Below are positions 36,980-48,490 of a stretch of 64,000 nucleotides of DNA, one piece after another. The stretch is from Pseudisothecium myosuroides. Taxonomy: Eukaryota > Streptophyta > Bryopsida > Hypnales > Lembophyllaceae. The translations under genes and the position numbers were made by a program. The notes under the pieces were generated by a model that ran no database searches, had not been told where the DNA came from, and saw only the letters and a list, made by a program, of their open reading frames with translations. The stretch is taken from contig OX637290.1 of assembly GCA_951799445.1 (NCBI GenBank), positions 33,288,987 through 33,352,986 of the forward strand. Reading direction: 5' to 3'. Numbering within the stretch: position 1 is the first letter of the stretch; each line of letters begins with the position of its first letter.

Positions 36980-36997
36980 TGGCGCCGCTGCCGGGGA
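36980..36997 (+). other. Primer-binding site (tRNA-Asp-like)
   Basis: TGGCGCCGCTGCCGGGGA starts 10 bases after the LTR end at 36969. It closely matches the TGGCGCCGTTGCCGGGGA site known from many plant Ty3 elements and read as complementary to a tRNA 3' end, usually described as tRNA-Asp. It identifies the upstream sequence as a 5' LTR. Confidence 0.8.
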
Positions 36998-37111
36998 TTC
37001 TAAAGCTATCAGTGTTTATTCCTAGTAGCGAAGTCAGTAGTTGTTTTATTTTTTGTCTTGTCTTTTCAGGATTCAGTTTTGTTTTTTGACAAAAAACCGG
37101 ATTTCGCATTC

Positions 37112-38423
37112 ATGAGAAGAAATACATGAAGTGAAAGAAGGTCTGAACGATTGAAGAAGAATCAAGGAGAATCGTCTGGACCTAGTTTTAGTGATCCGGA
37201 TAACTCTGATCCGGGTGACCAACCAATCTTTGTACCTGCGCCTGGAGAGCAGATCGAAAGTCCGAGATCGGGAAATACTCCGTCAACTTCTGAACGAGGA
37301 TCGGAACCGGAAGGGGAAGAACCGGATTCGGAAGAAGAAGAAGTCATGACCCGGTTAAGGTACAAACGTTACAAGGGCGACGGTAGCCAAGATGCGGATG
37401 AATGGCTGTGCGAGTTTGAATCGACTGCACTTGCCAACCAAGAGAATGAGGCGGCCCAGCGAAGAATCTTCCAAGGATTGCTGAAGAGGGAAGCTCTCAA
37501 ATGGTACCAAGATGTTCCGGATCTGATCCGGGATAACTGGGATCAGCTGAGGACGGACTTTCTGCAAGCTTTCCGGGAAGTTGGTGGAGAAGCCAGAGCT
37601 TTGGGCCGGCTGAGCACATTGACGATGAAATCATCCGAATCCGTGCGGAAGTACGGGCAGAGAGTGAAAGCTCTCATACAAAAGTTAACCACTGAGATTG
37701 CTCCTAGTTTGCAGGTGGAGTGGTACGTGGCCGGATTACCCGAGTCAATGGGATTCCTGATCTGACAAACGCGCCCAAGGACGCTCAGAGAGGCCATGGA
37801 TGCTGCAACCAATTACGAGAATTCAGTGCAGTCACTCCGGAAGTCCCTGAAACGAAGCGAAGAGCAAGCCAGAGGAAAGGGCAAGAAAATCAACCAGAAA
37901 CCGAAGCATCGAAAGAAGGTCTCAGACTCGGAAAGTACTTCTGAGTCGACTAGATCGGAAGTTTCCGATCGGAGTTCATCCAGTTCGGATGCGGAACGGA
38001 GTATTTCACCTCCCCGACGTTTGTCCAAGAAGGGGCAGAGTCGAAAGACCGTTGTGAAAGTGAAGGCAGAGGAGACGGATTCTAAGAAGGCAATCAAGAA
38101 ACTCCAAGACACTTTGGAGGCGATCAAGGTCAACATCGCAGAGAACTGGAGACCAAGACGGATTGTCCCGACTTCCCGATCCAACGTCTGGTGCGGAAGG
38201 TGTGGCGAACCGGGTCATTACCCAAGCGAGTGCCAAAGAACCAACCCGAAGCACGTTCACTTCGTGTATCCTGAAGAAGAAGAGGTGTACTACACCATGG
38301 CACCTGAGGAAGAGGAAGTTTACCAGATTCAGCTGACTTATGCGAGAGGAAAAGGGATTGCTTTTCCAATCCGTTCCAACATGCTGAACCAAAATTTCCT
38401 ACCCGGTCCTAGTCAAGGCGTCA
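37112..38423 (+). pseudogene. gag: Ty3 gag (N-terminal part)
   Basis: A single frame from a candidate ATG at 37112, with TGA at 37127-37129 and 37763-37765. It contains a Retrotrans_gag-type domain (YKGDGSQDADEWLCEFE, LKREALKWYQDVP, FLQAFREVGGEARALGRLST), a Ser/Lys-rich linker and a CCHC knuckle (CGRCGEPGHYPSEC, near 38192). The frame enters an L1 solo LTR at 38424 and continues beyond it at 41915. Nucleocapsid/capsid precursor of the L1 retrotransposon; dead because of stops and insertion. Confidence 0.8.
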
Positions 38424-41400
38424 TGTCGCAAGGTAAATTTTTGGTTTTTTGTAAGTTATCTAAATCTTGGAACGGAAACCGTGATCTGGGATCCGGATTC
38501 AAGTAGGAGGTAACCGATAACCGGAATTTAACTAATGGAACGGAATAGATGACAATCCGGATTTGATCTGAATCTGAACCGGATTAGAGTTAGAACGGAT
38601 CTGAGTTGGATCGGAATGGGTCAGGAACGGATTTGGTCATGATGACAGATCAGACTATATATGGGCTGACCAATCCAGTGGCCACTCTTTTTCAATCTTC
38701 ATTTGCGTAAATCTCGCTCCAGCGCGTACTTAGCCTCTCTTCCCAGCATTTTGCTTTCTTGTTTTGAGTTGGTTTGTGTGTGCGTGTTAGTGTGTTAGGG
38801 CGCGCAGCGCTTTAGTGTGCGTTGCAGGTTTAGAGGTATTCCGGTTGAGATCGGAAGAGCGAAGGTGAGAAACGGGACGTGCGGCTAGGAGAGGGAAAGG
38901 TAGCCACAGTCAGGATCCGGTTAGCACAGTTCGTGTCCATGCCTCAGCTCCGTAAGAGTAGAGCAGGGCCGTCCAGTTCCTCCGCAGCAGAAGTAAAACT
39001 CCGGAAGGTGTGTCCGGTTATTCCAACGGACGAGAAGGAAAAGGACAACCTGATGGAGGATTTGGCCAAAATGGGTTGCGGAGGACTGATCGATAAACCC
39101 TGGGGGTTTAGGGAGGAGCAGATGATTCGAGAGTTACTCGGAAAGCTCTCCAACCAGTTTGAGAGAACTCTCCGCGGAAGTCCGGGCAACTGGACGGAGG
39201 AGATGTGGAAGGCCGTGTATGAATTCCGGTCTGGAGGTCGAGGGATGGCCTCCTCGAAGGAGGGTTACACTCGGGGGAAATTCCGGTGCAACGTGGACTC
39301 CAAGGATGGGCACGCGGTGGCAGATTGTCTGGACGACCGGCATCGGAACCTTCTCCAATTCCTGGTTCCGATCATCCACCCGGAGAAGCCGACGAGGGTG
39401 ACCATCACCATCAGGAACCTCATTTTTGGAGCCCTGAGCGGGGAACGGAAAGTGGACTGGGCCAGGATTTTGTTCGACCTGGTCAACCGGCTAATTCCGA
39501 AGATCGGAGGAAGTAGACCGACTCCGTTGAGTCCCTACCTCGTCCATCTGTACAAGCACCATCAACTCCTCACGGATACGGAGGAGAAGGAGTGGAAGAT
39601 GCAGGAGTCACTCCTGAAATATGGAGAATCGGAATCGGAAGAAGAAGAACAGGAAGAAGTATCCGGTTCCGAGGAGGAAGAAGAGGAAGAGGAGGAGCTA
39701 CACCGGCCGCAGCACAAGCGGCAGAAGACGACGCCTCCTAACCGGAGAGGAACCCCAACCCCTCCGGTTGAGACCTCCAGCCCAGGGAAGAAACCGGTTT
39801 CTGAAGAATTGGGTCCTTCCGGATCGGATCCGACGGATCCGTTCAACCAGCTGGTCAACATCCTGAGTGATGTGCGAGCAGACTGGACGGTGAAGAAGCT
39901 GATTCTGAATCAGATCAGCGAGCTGGTGGGAGCACCAGTAAACAGCAACCTGGCAGGAGTGGTTGCAGATTTTATCTCCAGCCCGGATGAGATCCGGAAG
40001 CAAGAGGCGGAGATCCGATGACTCCAGGAGGAGAACGAGTCGTTGAAGACGGAAATGTTGCTCCTAAAGGAGGACATGGCTACCACCCGGGAGATGGCAG
40101 AGGCTACCCGGAAAGTAGCGGAGGACGTGAAGGCCACATTTGGAGCCACCGGAGAGGCCATCACCAAGTCAAAGTTGTTTGACGAGGGAGTCCTCAAGGA
40201 GAAAAAGATATCCGGGACCAGGTTGGTCCGGATTTTGACAGACTACTCCGAAAAGGTGGAGTTAGTCATGATGAACGCGCGAGAGGCTGCAAACCGGATG
40301 GAGGAGAGCAGCAGGAAGCTGAACGGAGTGACGTTGTCACGGTCGTTCCATCTGTCCGACCTTTCAATGCCCGGATCTTTTTCGAACGTGGGCATTCCAA
40401 CGGAAGGAAAGGATCGGACTCCCCAATCCAAGAAGAGTGGGAGGAAACTCGCGCACACCATCAACCTGGATTCGTCACCGGATCTCTCAGAACGTGAAAC
40501 AGGGGAGCGGAACCGGAACTTGACGGACGTTTTCGAGCAGCTTGGAACGGACCCGCCTAGAAGTCCCACATTGAACCCGGGGAAAGATCAAAGTATGGAT
40601 CTGACCCCAGATCAGGGTGAGGATCAAGAACAGAGCGTGCACCAAGGCAAAGACGAAGTCATGGACGAAGGAACGGATCAAGGAGTAGATCCGGTTATGG
40701 TAGGGTAGTTAGGATTTTAGTTGTAAATATTTGTTAGTTAGGACCGGACCGGATTTGATCCGGATGTGCTTGGTCTGGATCGGATGTTTTCCGATCTGGC
40801 CGGCTCGGCGGGGACCGAAAGTTCCGCGCGGACTTTCCGGGCCGCTTTGTGTTGACTTTTTGAGTTTTAAAATGTATATAGTCAGTCTCTGCGAAGGAGA
40901 CTAGGAGTCTTTTCCCTTGAGTTTGTGTGCATTTTCTATTGATTTCTTGTTGTACGTCTCTCCCGCGCGTGGCAAGGCTGTTTTGGTGAGAAGTTAGGAA
41001 AATGTGTGCAGATTCTAGAGAGATTTTTCCCCTTGGTGTGTTTGTTTTGCTCTTATGTGCATGTGAGTGGGTATTCTAAGTGTTGGGAGCGGATTTCAGT
41101 TCCTCAGCGCCTCTACAGTTCACGATTCCGGGCGAGAAAACCGTTGTTAGGCTAGGCGGATAGGGAAGGAGTCCTTAAACGCGCTAGAACTCCTGGATAT
41201 GACATCCGGTTGAGTGCTCGATCTCCCGTGAGGTCTCGCTGCCCTAGTTGGTAAACGGAAGAACTTTAGTTGATGTTGGAACGGACGAGTTCGCTTGTAA
41301 CCACCTAACTCCGCACGGAGGGAACTTGGCATCAAGGTCGTTGTAGTATGAGAGGATCGTACGGGGGGTCTTTGTGTGACCTGCCAACCGGATCGCTGTC

Positions 41401-41909
41401 CGGGGGGCTGTGAGAGATTAAACCGGATCCGCGCTAGTGTAGGAAGTAGTGGATTAGAGAAGTGGGTCTTCAGCCACTATAAGTCACGGAAGGAGTGGCG
41501 GGCCTGCCACTCTCAAAAGCAAGCGGCGAACCCTTTGATGGTGAAACAGAGGCTAAACTAAACCGGAGTGGAGTGAGAGTAAGTGTGTGAGGACCGGATC
41601 GGATCGGTCTAGAGGAGTTCCAGGATCAGAAGTGGTAGGATCCTGGGTTTTGGTAGTTTGACAGGACCAAATAGCTTGATAGGCCGGAAGAAATAGAGAG
41701 AGGTCTGGTCGTTGTTTTCGGTGTGTTGTTGTTTCCGGTTTTAGATCTAGGACCGGAATGTAGGAATTGGATACTGGCTGAGCTTAAGTTGGAAATAATG
41801 CTAGACACTTCACAGAATCTCGTGGGTTCGATCTTTAGAGTCATTTTGTTATGCTTTAAAGTGGTTTTTGGGAGTATAACAGGGAATTGGCTTACTCTGT
41901 GCTGCGACA
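38424..41909 (+). mobile_element. L1 solo LTR in gag (3,486 bp)
   Basis: Ends TGTCGCAAGG and GTGCTGCGACA, flanked by CGTCA at 38419-38423 and 41910-41914. Removing it with one duplication rejoins the gag frame exactly (GVM followed by MQQPM). TATA at 38656-38664. Contains a leader-protein gene. Confidence 0.9.
38939..40708 (+). pseudogene. L1 LTR-resident leader protein, one nonsense codon
   Basis: About 589 codons from MPQLRKSRAGPSSSSAAEV to the DQG-rich end. Only TGA at 40019-40021 breaks it; the intact sister has CGA there. Domains as in 52287-54053: conserved N-terminal domain, acidic run (EEEEQEEVSGSEEEEEEEEE), KRQKTTPP basic segment, coiled coil, TINLDSSPDL motif, Asp/Gln-rich tail. 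Confidence 0.8.
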
Positions 41910-41914
41910 CGTCA

Positions 41915-42801
41915 TGATGCAGCAACCGATGCGAGCATATCCGGATAGACAAGTGGTGATTTGTTATGGCTGTGGAGAACCGGGACACTATTCCAGTAAC
42001 TGTCCTAACAAGGGGGTAGCACAAGGTGCGCCAGGGATCCTTCTATGCCAGAATTGCCAAGAGTATGGACATCCGGAGGATCAATGTCCGAAACCAGTAC
42101 AGCCGCGACCGGTTTACAAGCAAGTCCAGATTCTTCCCAGGGAGCAGACCGCACTCAACTACGGTCACTCTGCTGGAACGGAGAATCCGGAGAAATGACG
42201 GTGCGAGGTGGAGCTGCCAGGAGGAGCGGAGAGCGTGGTCAACCGAGTATCGACCCGCAGTTCCACCAGGAAAGAATCCGGTCGTACCATTAGGAGTAGT
42301 AAGAAGAAATCGAGAAATAAACCGGAATCGAGTAGCGATTCGGATCGTCCTTCTCCAGAGCCTAGACCGGAACCAGAGTTAGTTCACTCTGAGGAAGGGG
42401 TAGGCAGTAACCGGATTCCGATAGATATCAGCGCAGAGATCCGAACGGAAATCTCTGGACCGAATATAATACGGAATCAGAAGAAGGTTAGTTTTAGTGA
42501 CACACCAGTGATCATTAATTCGGATGTAAATACGCATGAGTATAACATCATCCAGGATATAAAGGGCCAGAAGGCTAATGTCACAATTGGACAGCTCCTG
42601 CATGACAACGTGATGTACCAGAAGCTGATCCGAGACGCCTGGACCCGGAAACGGAAGAAGAAGGTGAAGCTGCCAGCAGTCGCAGTTAACTTTTCTCAAC
42701 CGGAAGATTTCGGAGCTCCAGAGGTCACTGTGGAGATAGAAGGATGTGCGATTCCCAAGGTTCCAATCGATGGCGGATCGGAGGTGAACCTGATGCTGAA
42801 G
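41915..42801 (+). pseudogene. Ty3 gag (zinc knuckles) and retropepsin start
   Basis: Continues the gag frame after the solo LTR. Two CCHC knuckles (CYGCGEPGHYSSNC and CQNCQEYGHPEDQC), a Ser/Arg-rich linker, then a retropepsin-like block with IDGGSEVNLML, the DGG-S variant of the aspartic protease active site common in plant elements. TGA at 42196-42198 interrupts it. The protease is cut after about 10 residues past the active site by the LTR at 42802. No reverse transcriptase follows. Confidence 0.75.
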
Positions 42802-44000
42802 TGTGGGAGTACGTATCATCCGGAAAGTCCCAATTAACAATTTAGTGGAGGTAAAAGTAGCAGAACTTTTTCAATTTTTGCATTTAAATACAAAGTTAGG
42901 ACTTAGATATTAGAAATAGAAATTAGTTTCTACGGAGAAAAGATAAAACTCTAAATAGGTTACGCAGTCTTCCGGAAACCGTAGCCGGAAAGCCGGAAAG
43001 CCGGAAAGTTCCGGATCATAGGGACCTACTGCCTAGGTTCCGGCTAGGGAACTTACGGGAACTTTCTCGGCGGCGGGAACTTAGGGTTCCGACAGGTATT
43101 TAAACCCCACCGCCAGCCTCATTCAGTCTCTTTTTACCAGTGCTCTTCCACGGTGCGTTAGAAGAGAGAAAGAGTGGTGAGTTAGGGCGTGTTAGGGAGA
43201 GAAAGGGAGGAAAGTGCCGATTGCACCCGATTGTCTTAGCAGTCGGTAAGATGGCGGAAGCGAGTCGATCCCGGAGGTCGGTAGTGACAGCCCAGGGCGT
43301 ACGTCCGGTTATCCCATCGGATCCGGAGCGCCTTAAGGAGTTAGAGGAAGACCTAGAAATCATGGGGTGTTTAGGATTGGTAAAACGTCCATGGAACGTC
43401 CGGAGTGAAGAGATGATTGACGAGCTGGTTTCCGGAGTGGGTAATCAGTTTGATTTAACGATTAGGGGTCGATCTAGGGTCTGGACTCCGGAATTGTGGG
43501 CGAAGGCGTACTTTACGCCAACCAGGGGTTCCGGAATGGCGTCCCGGACGGACACTTACGCCGCGGAGGTATTCCGAAGTCATGCGGATTCCAAGGAAGG
43601 GAACGCCGCAAGTGACTGTAAGAGTCCCCGGGATGGGCAGTTGTTAGCATTCCTCATCCCTATTTTGTATCCGGAAAAGCCCACCCGGATTACAATGACT
43701 ATGGCAAACACTACTTTCGGAGCGCTGGGAGATAGAGAGAATCCGGCTCCCAGGCCGGTCAGTTGGGGAGTGATCATTCACTCCGTAGTGGAAAAGTTAG
43801 CAGTTAATATCGCGAACAAGAAGTCGAGTCCGATTAGCCCCTATCTTTTCCATCTATATCACTCCGAGGATGCACTGGCCGGACCGGAAATGACAGTGTA
43901 CCGGAAGGGCGAGAATTTGTTGAAGTACGGACTTCCCGCGGAAGATGAACCGGATGAGCTCGAGCCGGAAGAAGAGGAACCGGAACCGGAGCATGCATCA
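42802..44000 (+). mobile_element. L2-related LTR, 5' portion only
   Basis: Starts TGTGGGAGTACG, one base different from the L2 start TGTGGGAGCACG, inside the protease coding sequence; candidate duplication TGAAG (42797-42801), partner not found. TATA-like TATTTAAA near 43096, then a leader-protein gene homologous to but distinct from L2. Similarity to L2 stops near 44000, within the acidic run, so the 3' part is deleted or displaced. Confidence 0.6.
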
Positions 44001-44045
44001 ATGCCATATTTAACTACTTCTAGACTTTCAATAGTCCAGAAGTAA
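43251..44045 (+). pseudogene. L2-related leader protein, truncated
   Basis: ATG at 43251 (MAEASRSRRSVV). About 245 residues align with the N-terminal domain of L1 and L2 proteins (MGCLGLVKRPWN; NQFDLTIRGRSRVW; LIPILYPEKPTRITMTMANT; SPISPYLFHLY), then an acidic stretch (EPEEEEPEPE), then unrelated residues to a stop. It shows the LTR gene in a third, divergent lineage. Confidence 0.7.
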
Positions 44046-44875
44046 AGAGGCGGTGAAATCCCCTGATGTTTTTCTATGGATCTGGAGATCTCCTGAAATA
44101 GGAACGCTTTGCATGCATCCAATTCAGCACCCACAAGTATGTCGGGGAGTGCTTCATGTGCTTGGAAATGAAAGAAATCGTGTAGTTGTAACATAGCGGA
44201 TCCGTGGTAGAGTTCACATGATTGTATTGGGAGATCTGTGGACCGGGTTTCCGTAGTTTAGGCATCCAATTTACAGCACAACTGAAGTCTCAGAACCTAT
44301 CGAGAGATCCCCCGATGACCACCACTTGTTGCAAACATGGCTCCCATCCCATATTAATCCCTTAGTGAGCGCTGATCTTCACATAATTCTATCGGGAGAT
44401 TCCCTGACGGGGTGGTAGAATATGAGTCGGCTTCACTGACAATCTTGGTGTCGAAGTGGGGTACAATTTGATTCCTGTGCTAAAGTGCAAGTGATATCCG
44501 AGTTCATCAAGAATGATTCACAATTAGGCACGAGGGGGGCGATTCTTTCAAAGATATATGGTATCCCGAGAGTTCAAAGGAAGTACACACAAGTGGATTT
44601 GAAATTCAAACATCAGTTGACAATTACCAAATGAGCAATTGCTCTTGGGAATAAGGAGTCCGGTTCTAGGATTCACCGAGAGATCCCCCGACGGACTGCT
44701 AACATAGTGGAGCTAAGGTAGTCAGGATATGACGAAGTGATAGGGGCATATCACAGTAACTTACTCACAGTGACATTTGAAGAACTGTAGACCACTGAGT
44801 CACAGGTGCTCAGACGTTCAACATACATCTAAAGATGAATAACGGCTAAGTAAACATAATATTCCATCCGAAATA
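44046..44875. other. Palindrome-bearing flank of DUF7869 gene 3
   Basis: No gene seen. Contains imperfect palindromes of the GATC-centred type: GGAGATCTCC (44084-44093), CGAGAGATCCCCCGA (about 44301), CGGGAGATTCCCTG (about 44393) and CGAGAGATCCCCCGA (about 44681). They resemble the perfect ones upstream of the gene. Confidence 0.5.
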
Positions 44876-45283
44876 ATGACAGTAGTTTCAGTTTGTGTAA
44901 AGAACATCAAGGTTCTTTCACTGCAAAAAATAGATTCGTACTTGGTTGAATGTCCGCTATATAATTGTGAAGATGCAAAACCTAGAAGACTAGAATTTCA
45001 ACAGTGTAACTGTGAGAGAAAAGAAATGCATTATTCAGACTCATTTGAGTGCATGTGTGACCCGAGCAATGTATTTTGTTCCGGACACAAACATAAACCA
45101 CTTCCATTTCAGGAGACGAGAGGAAGAAAGACATCCCGCGCTTCTGCTATCAAGTCATTGCCCCCGTGGCGCACGCAAAGAATAGAAATCATAAACATAT
45201 TAATATATTCATACAGATTTATTTTACATATACAAGTCACAAAAAGCAGCTCTGAAAAACTAATCGAAGAACAGTCCTACTGA
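44876..45283 (+). CDS. Cys-rich open frame, unrecognised
   Basis: 135 codons with ATG, ten Cys in the N-terminal two thirds (for example CPLYNC, QCNC, CMCDPSN) and an RGRK segment. It lies convergent with the DUF7869 gene. I recognise no family. It could be a chance frame in AT-rich DNA; there is no second copy in the window to test it. Confidence 0.2.
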   Translation: MTVVSVCVKNIKVLSLQKIDSYLVECPLYNCEDAKPRRLEFQQCNCERKEMHYSDSFECMCDPSNVFCSGHKHKPLPFQETRGRKTSRASAIKSLPPWRTQRIEIINILIYSYRFILHIQVTKSSSEKLIEEQSY

Positions 45284-45324
45284 CTCAACGGACTGTACTT
45301 CAAAACCCCCACTTGCGGCTGCGC

Positions 45325-45475
45325 TTACTGGATGTAGAATGCGTCGTGCGATATCACGATGGCAGTCGCGCCCCGCAGAATGCATCGTGACATCTCACGA
45401 TTGCCGCGACGACCGACACAGTGCGTCGGGAGTTCCCACGATGGCAGTAGCGACCCCGGACTAGGCACTCAATCA
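45325..45475 (-). repeat. Three imperfect 50-bp repeats with half-palindromes
   Basis: Units containing ATATCACGATGGCAG, ATCTCACGATTGCCG and GTTCCCACGATGGCAG just beyond the stop codon of the DUF7869 gene. Each holds the CACGAT half of the palindrome seen upstream of that gene. Confidence 0.55.
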
Positions 45476-47494
45476 TGGGTCCACCACGTTTGCCCGATTC
45501 AAATTCACTAAGGCAGCCTCCCTACTCTTCTGAGGAATCGTCCGTGATTTTTGATCCACTCTCCTGGACCAATTCGCATACACTGCAGCACCCGCGTCCA
45601 CCCAGGTGGGGGGACTTTTTTCAACGACCCATTTACCGTACCAGCAATTCCGATAAATCAATTCCAGACTCGTTTCGGAGTTATCGGGTCGCCAGTACTG
45701 AAGCAAGAACTTCCCGTTATTGACATCTCCTTCCAATTTGCATACAGTAGACAATGCTCTTCCTTGCCAAACAGCACATGATTCCGGGACTTCCGGTCTG
45801 ACAAGTACCCAACAGCCTGGTCGTATGTCTAGCCATGGATTAAAGCTTTCCCTTGGCGCTTCATTTGCAGGGCCGCAGTAAGGCTCCGGCTCCTCTTCTT
45901 CCTCCGGAATCACGTCCATGGGATTCACCGTCGATCCTGGGCGAGGGACTCCATTATGCGCCACCCTCCAATCGTGTTGTGGCCAGAAGCCTTCCACCAA
46001 CTCCGGAGGACACTCGGGTAATGGTTCCTTCAGCTCATCGAGAACACACTTCCAGTAATCCACGTATGGACCGAACGCAGTTGCAAATCCCTCGCATCTA
46101 GAAATACCGTATTGCCAGTACTGAATGTATTTCTCGAGTCCTACCAGCATGAAACCCTTGTTCAAGGTACCTTTCCGCGCCGCTTCCCTTGCCTTCTCTT
46201 GATTTCCATGCGGTATCGGAACCTCGCTGCCCCACATGGGCTTAAACGGAACAGGCTTTGGACAGTCGTGAGGGAGCATGGGCCGACCATTGCTGTCTGT
46301 CTTCCAAATGCGTTCAGAAGGTTTCTTCGACGGCAACCAGTTCGAATCAACTGCTGACCTTTTGAAGTTCATGACGGGGACCCCATCAGTGTCCACATAG
46401 AACTTGAACAGGTGCATCTCCCCCAATCCAATTAATTTTTCCCCGCGATTGCATTGGTAACCCTCCACGAACGACTTGAAATCCCCCACCTCCTGTATGA
46501 ACTCCGGCATAAATGACAGTTCTTGGGACTGCATGAAGGCTTTCATGAGGTCAGCGACGACAAAAGTGTTCTTGGTCTTCAGGGCCTTGGAAAGGTGGCT
46601 GAAATATGCATCGATGTCCTCGTGAGTGTGTCCGACTAGTAGAAACCCAATCTGAATTTCTTTGAAGACACCTCGTGCAGTGAGCAAGGATAAGAACGCC
46701 ATCAGATATTTGTTCTTGTTATCCTTGGCAGAGTTGTCAAGCTGAAGATATAAATTTTCAGGAAGAGGGGTACTTCCGACCTGAGCTCCAGGTTCGGTGA
46801 GGGTTAGGCTGTCCATACATCTAGACTTTCCTCTAAGCAGTGCCTCGAACAATGAGTTAGCCGGCGGATATGGAAAGAGGTCGCCTGCCTCTTGAATAGG
46901 TGGACCCTCCAGCCGGCGCAACAACCTCGCCAAAGACGAAATGGTGAAGTTGGAGTCCGCCGGCCAACAAGATGGAGCATAATGGGCATAAGCACCGTCA
47001 CCATGGCCATGAGCTACCATTCCAGTAACGCTCATCGGAAGCTGCCCCAAACCGGCCGTGGCCTTCGTTGTCACCCGGAGTCTGGGTAGAGCCATCTTGG
47101 ATGTATCCATCTTGTCGTGAATTATACATAAAATTCTTCGAGGATCTCGTTTGGATTCCTCACGCCAAGACGCATACAAACGACGGCAAGAAGCTTGGTG
47201 ATTCAGATGATGAGTCCGCTGCTTCACGAACTCCACGTACTCGGGGCTTCCTTTCGGAGACTTCAGAATAAACTGCTATAGGTCGTCGCACATAGTACAT
47301 TTTGCAAACGAACTTCCGATAGGCTTAATGGAGATGTTGTTGAAGTGCTCCCGCTTGAGTCTACTAATAGTCGACTGGCTCACGGGCGGCAGACCATAGT
47401 CGGCATTCAACTGCACATCCAGAATTGGTACGCTTAAGCATCGGTACAAGCGAAGGGGAAGGAATGCAAATGACAAGCAATGCACCAGAACAGT

Positions 47495-47560
47495 GATCGT
47501 GATATCTCACGATCATTGATCTCGTCGGGAGTTCTCACGATCAATAAAGCAGTGACAGGA
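47495..47560. repeat. Two palindromes inside the DUF7869 intron
   Basis: ATCGTGATATCTCACGAT and GTCGGGAGTTCTCACGAT, 20 to 30 bases apart, both imperfect forms of the upstream palindrome, lie within the 165-bp intron. Confidence 0.6.
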
Positions 47561-48474
47561 GATAAGGGGCACTACCTCGTTGGCGTCTGCTCGGACTCGT
47601 TTCCAATTTCTTCCGGGAGGAAGGAATTTTAGAGTGTCCGTTCTTCCGTTCCCGATGCCGCGCATTTGGTGGGGCATTTGATCAGCATTCTCGTCAATAA
47701 TGGCTTTCATAGTCTCAGCGACCTGAACAATCCGAGCCCGCGGGTGCTTAACCCCTGTGTTTCCGTGCGTCCCTGATACGACGCCGTCGTTGTACATCTC
47801 GATGTAACTGTGGTAAGTGGACTTCGGGATGCCGTGAATTATGTGCCACGCCTTGCCACAAACATCAACTCCCTCTAGCGTGACGTATTTCCGCTTCCGC
47901 TCCCCGTACCTTTCGTATAGTTGTCCTCCCACTCCAATCCCATATTCACGGCGCTCGTCAAACGACTTCAAGTAGTACTTCTGCCTTACTAACAGCGTGA
48001 ACTCCTGGTTATAATGCTGACAACACAGACGTCTGCAGCACTTCTCCGAGCTGACTTTCCGAATCTCCTCGTCTGCCATTTTGCGGGAGTACTGCGATTC
48101 CTTCAGTTCCAGATTGGGTTTGCGAACTATAAACCGGTATGGTGCTTTCATTCTACCTCCGAGGTAAGCGAGAAGGTCGTCCATATCGGGAATGGCGGCA
48201 AAATGATCCACTGTCTCCTTCAACGAACGACCGTTGGGAAACCAGCACTCCGAAATTGGCCACCTGTTGTGAGACATTATGGCTTCGGTGTCACCCACAA
48301 AAACATCGAGGACTGTCACACCTAGGAAACCTTCACCAAGTGTCTCCTCTTGGAAATGATCCTTCGGACTCCAACAAATGATACGACCCGAGGAAACCAG
48401 GAGTCCGTCGGCGTCATGCCGATCCACATCAAGTCCAAACCAGGCTCCTTGACAAATATACGGACATGGATCCA

Positions 48475-48490
48475 TCGGGGGATCCCCCGA
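48475..48490. repeat. Perfect 16-bp palindrome in exon 1
   Basis: TCGGGGGATCCCCCGA, within coding sequence (DPPMDP). It is the C/G variant of TCGTGGGATCCCACGA. Confidence 0.6.

Larger units (their letters stand above)
26539..42801 (+). mobile_element. Ty3-type retrotransposon with giant L1 LTR, incomplete
   Basis: 5' LTR 26539-36969 (about 3.48 kb once the nested L2 pair is removed), primer-binding site 36980-36997, gag with CCHC knuckles and the start of a protease domain. The gag is split by an L1 solo LTR and the element is cut at 42802 by an L2-related LTR. No reverse transcriptase, integrase or 3' LTR is present in the window, so the element is truncated or its remainder lies elsewhere. 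The five bases before the LTR are TCATT; the partner duplication was not found. Confidence 0.75.

Noticed and set aside
37112..42801. Variant genetic code (TGA or TAG read as an amino acid)
   Set aside because: Sister copies have CGA at two of the TGA positions, and intact genes end normally. Nonsense decay explains it.
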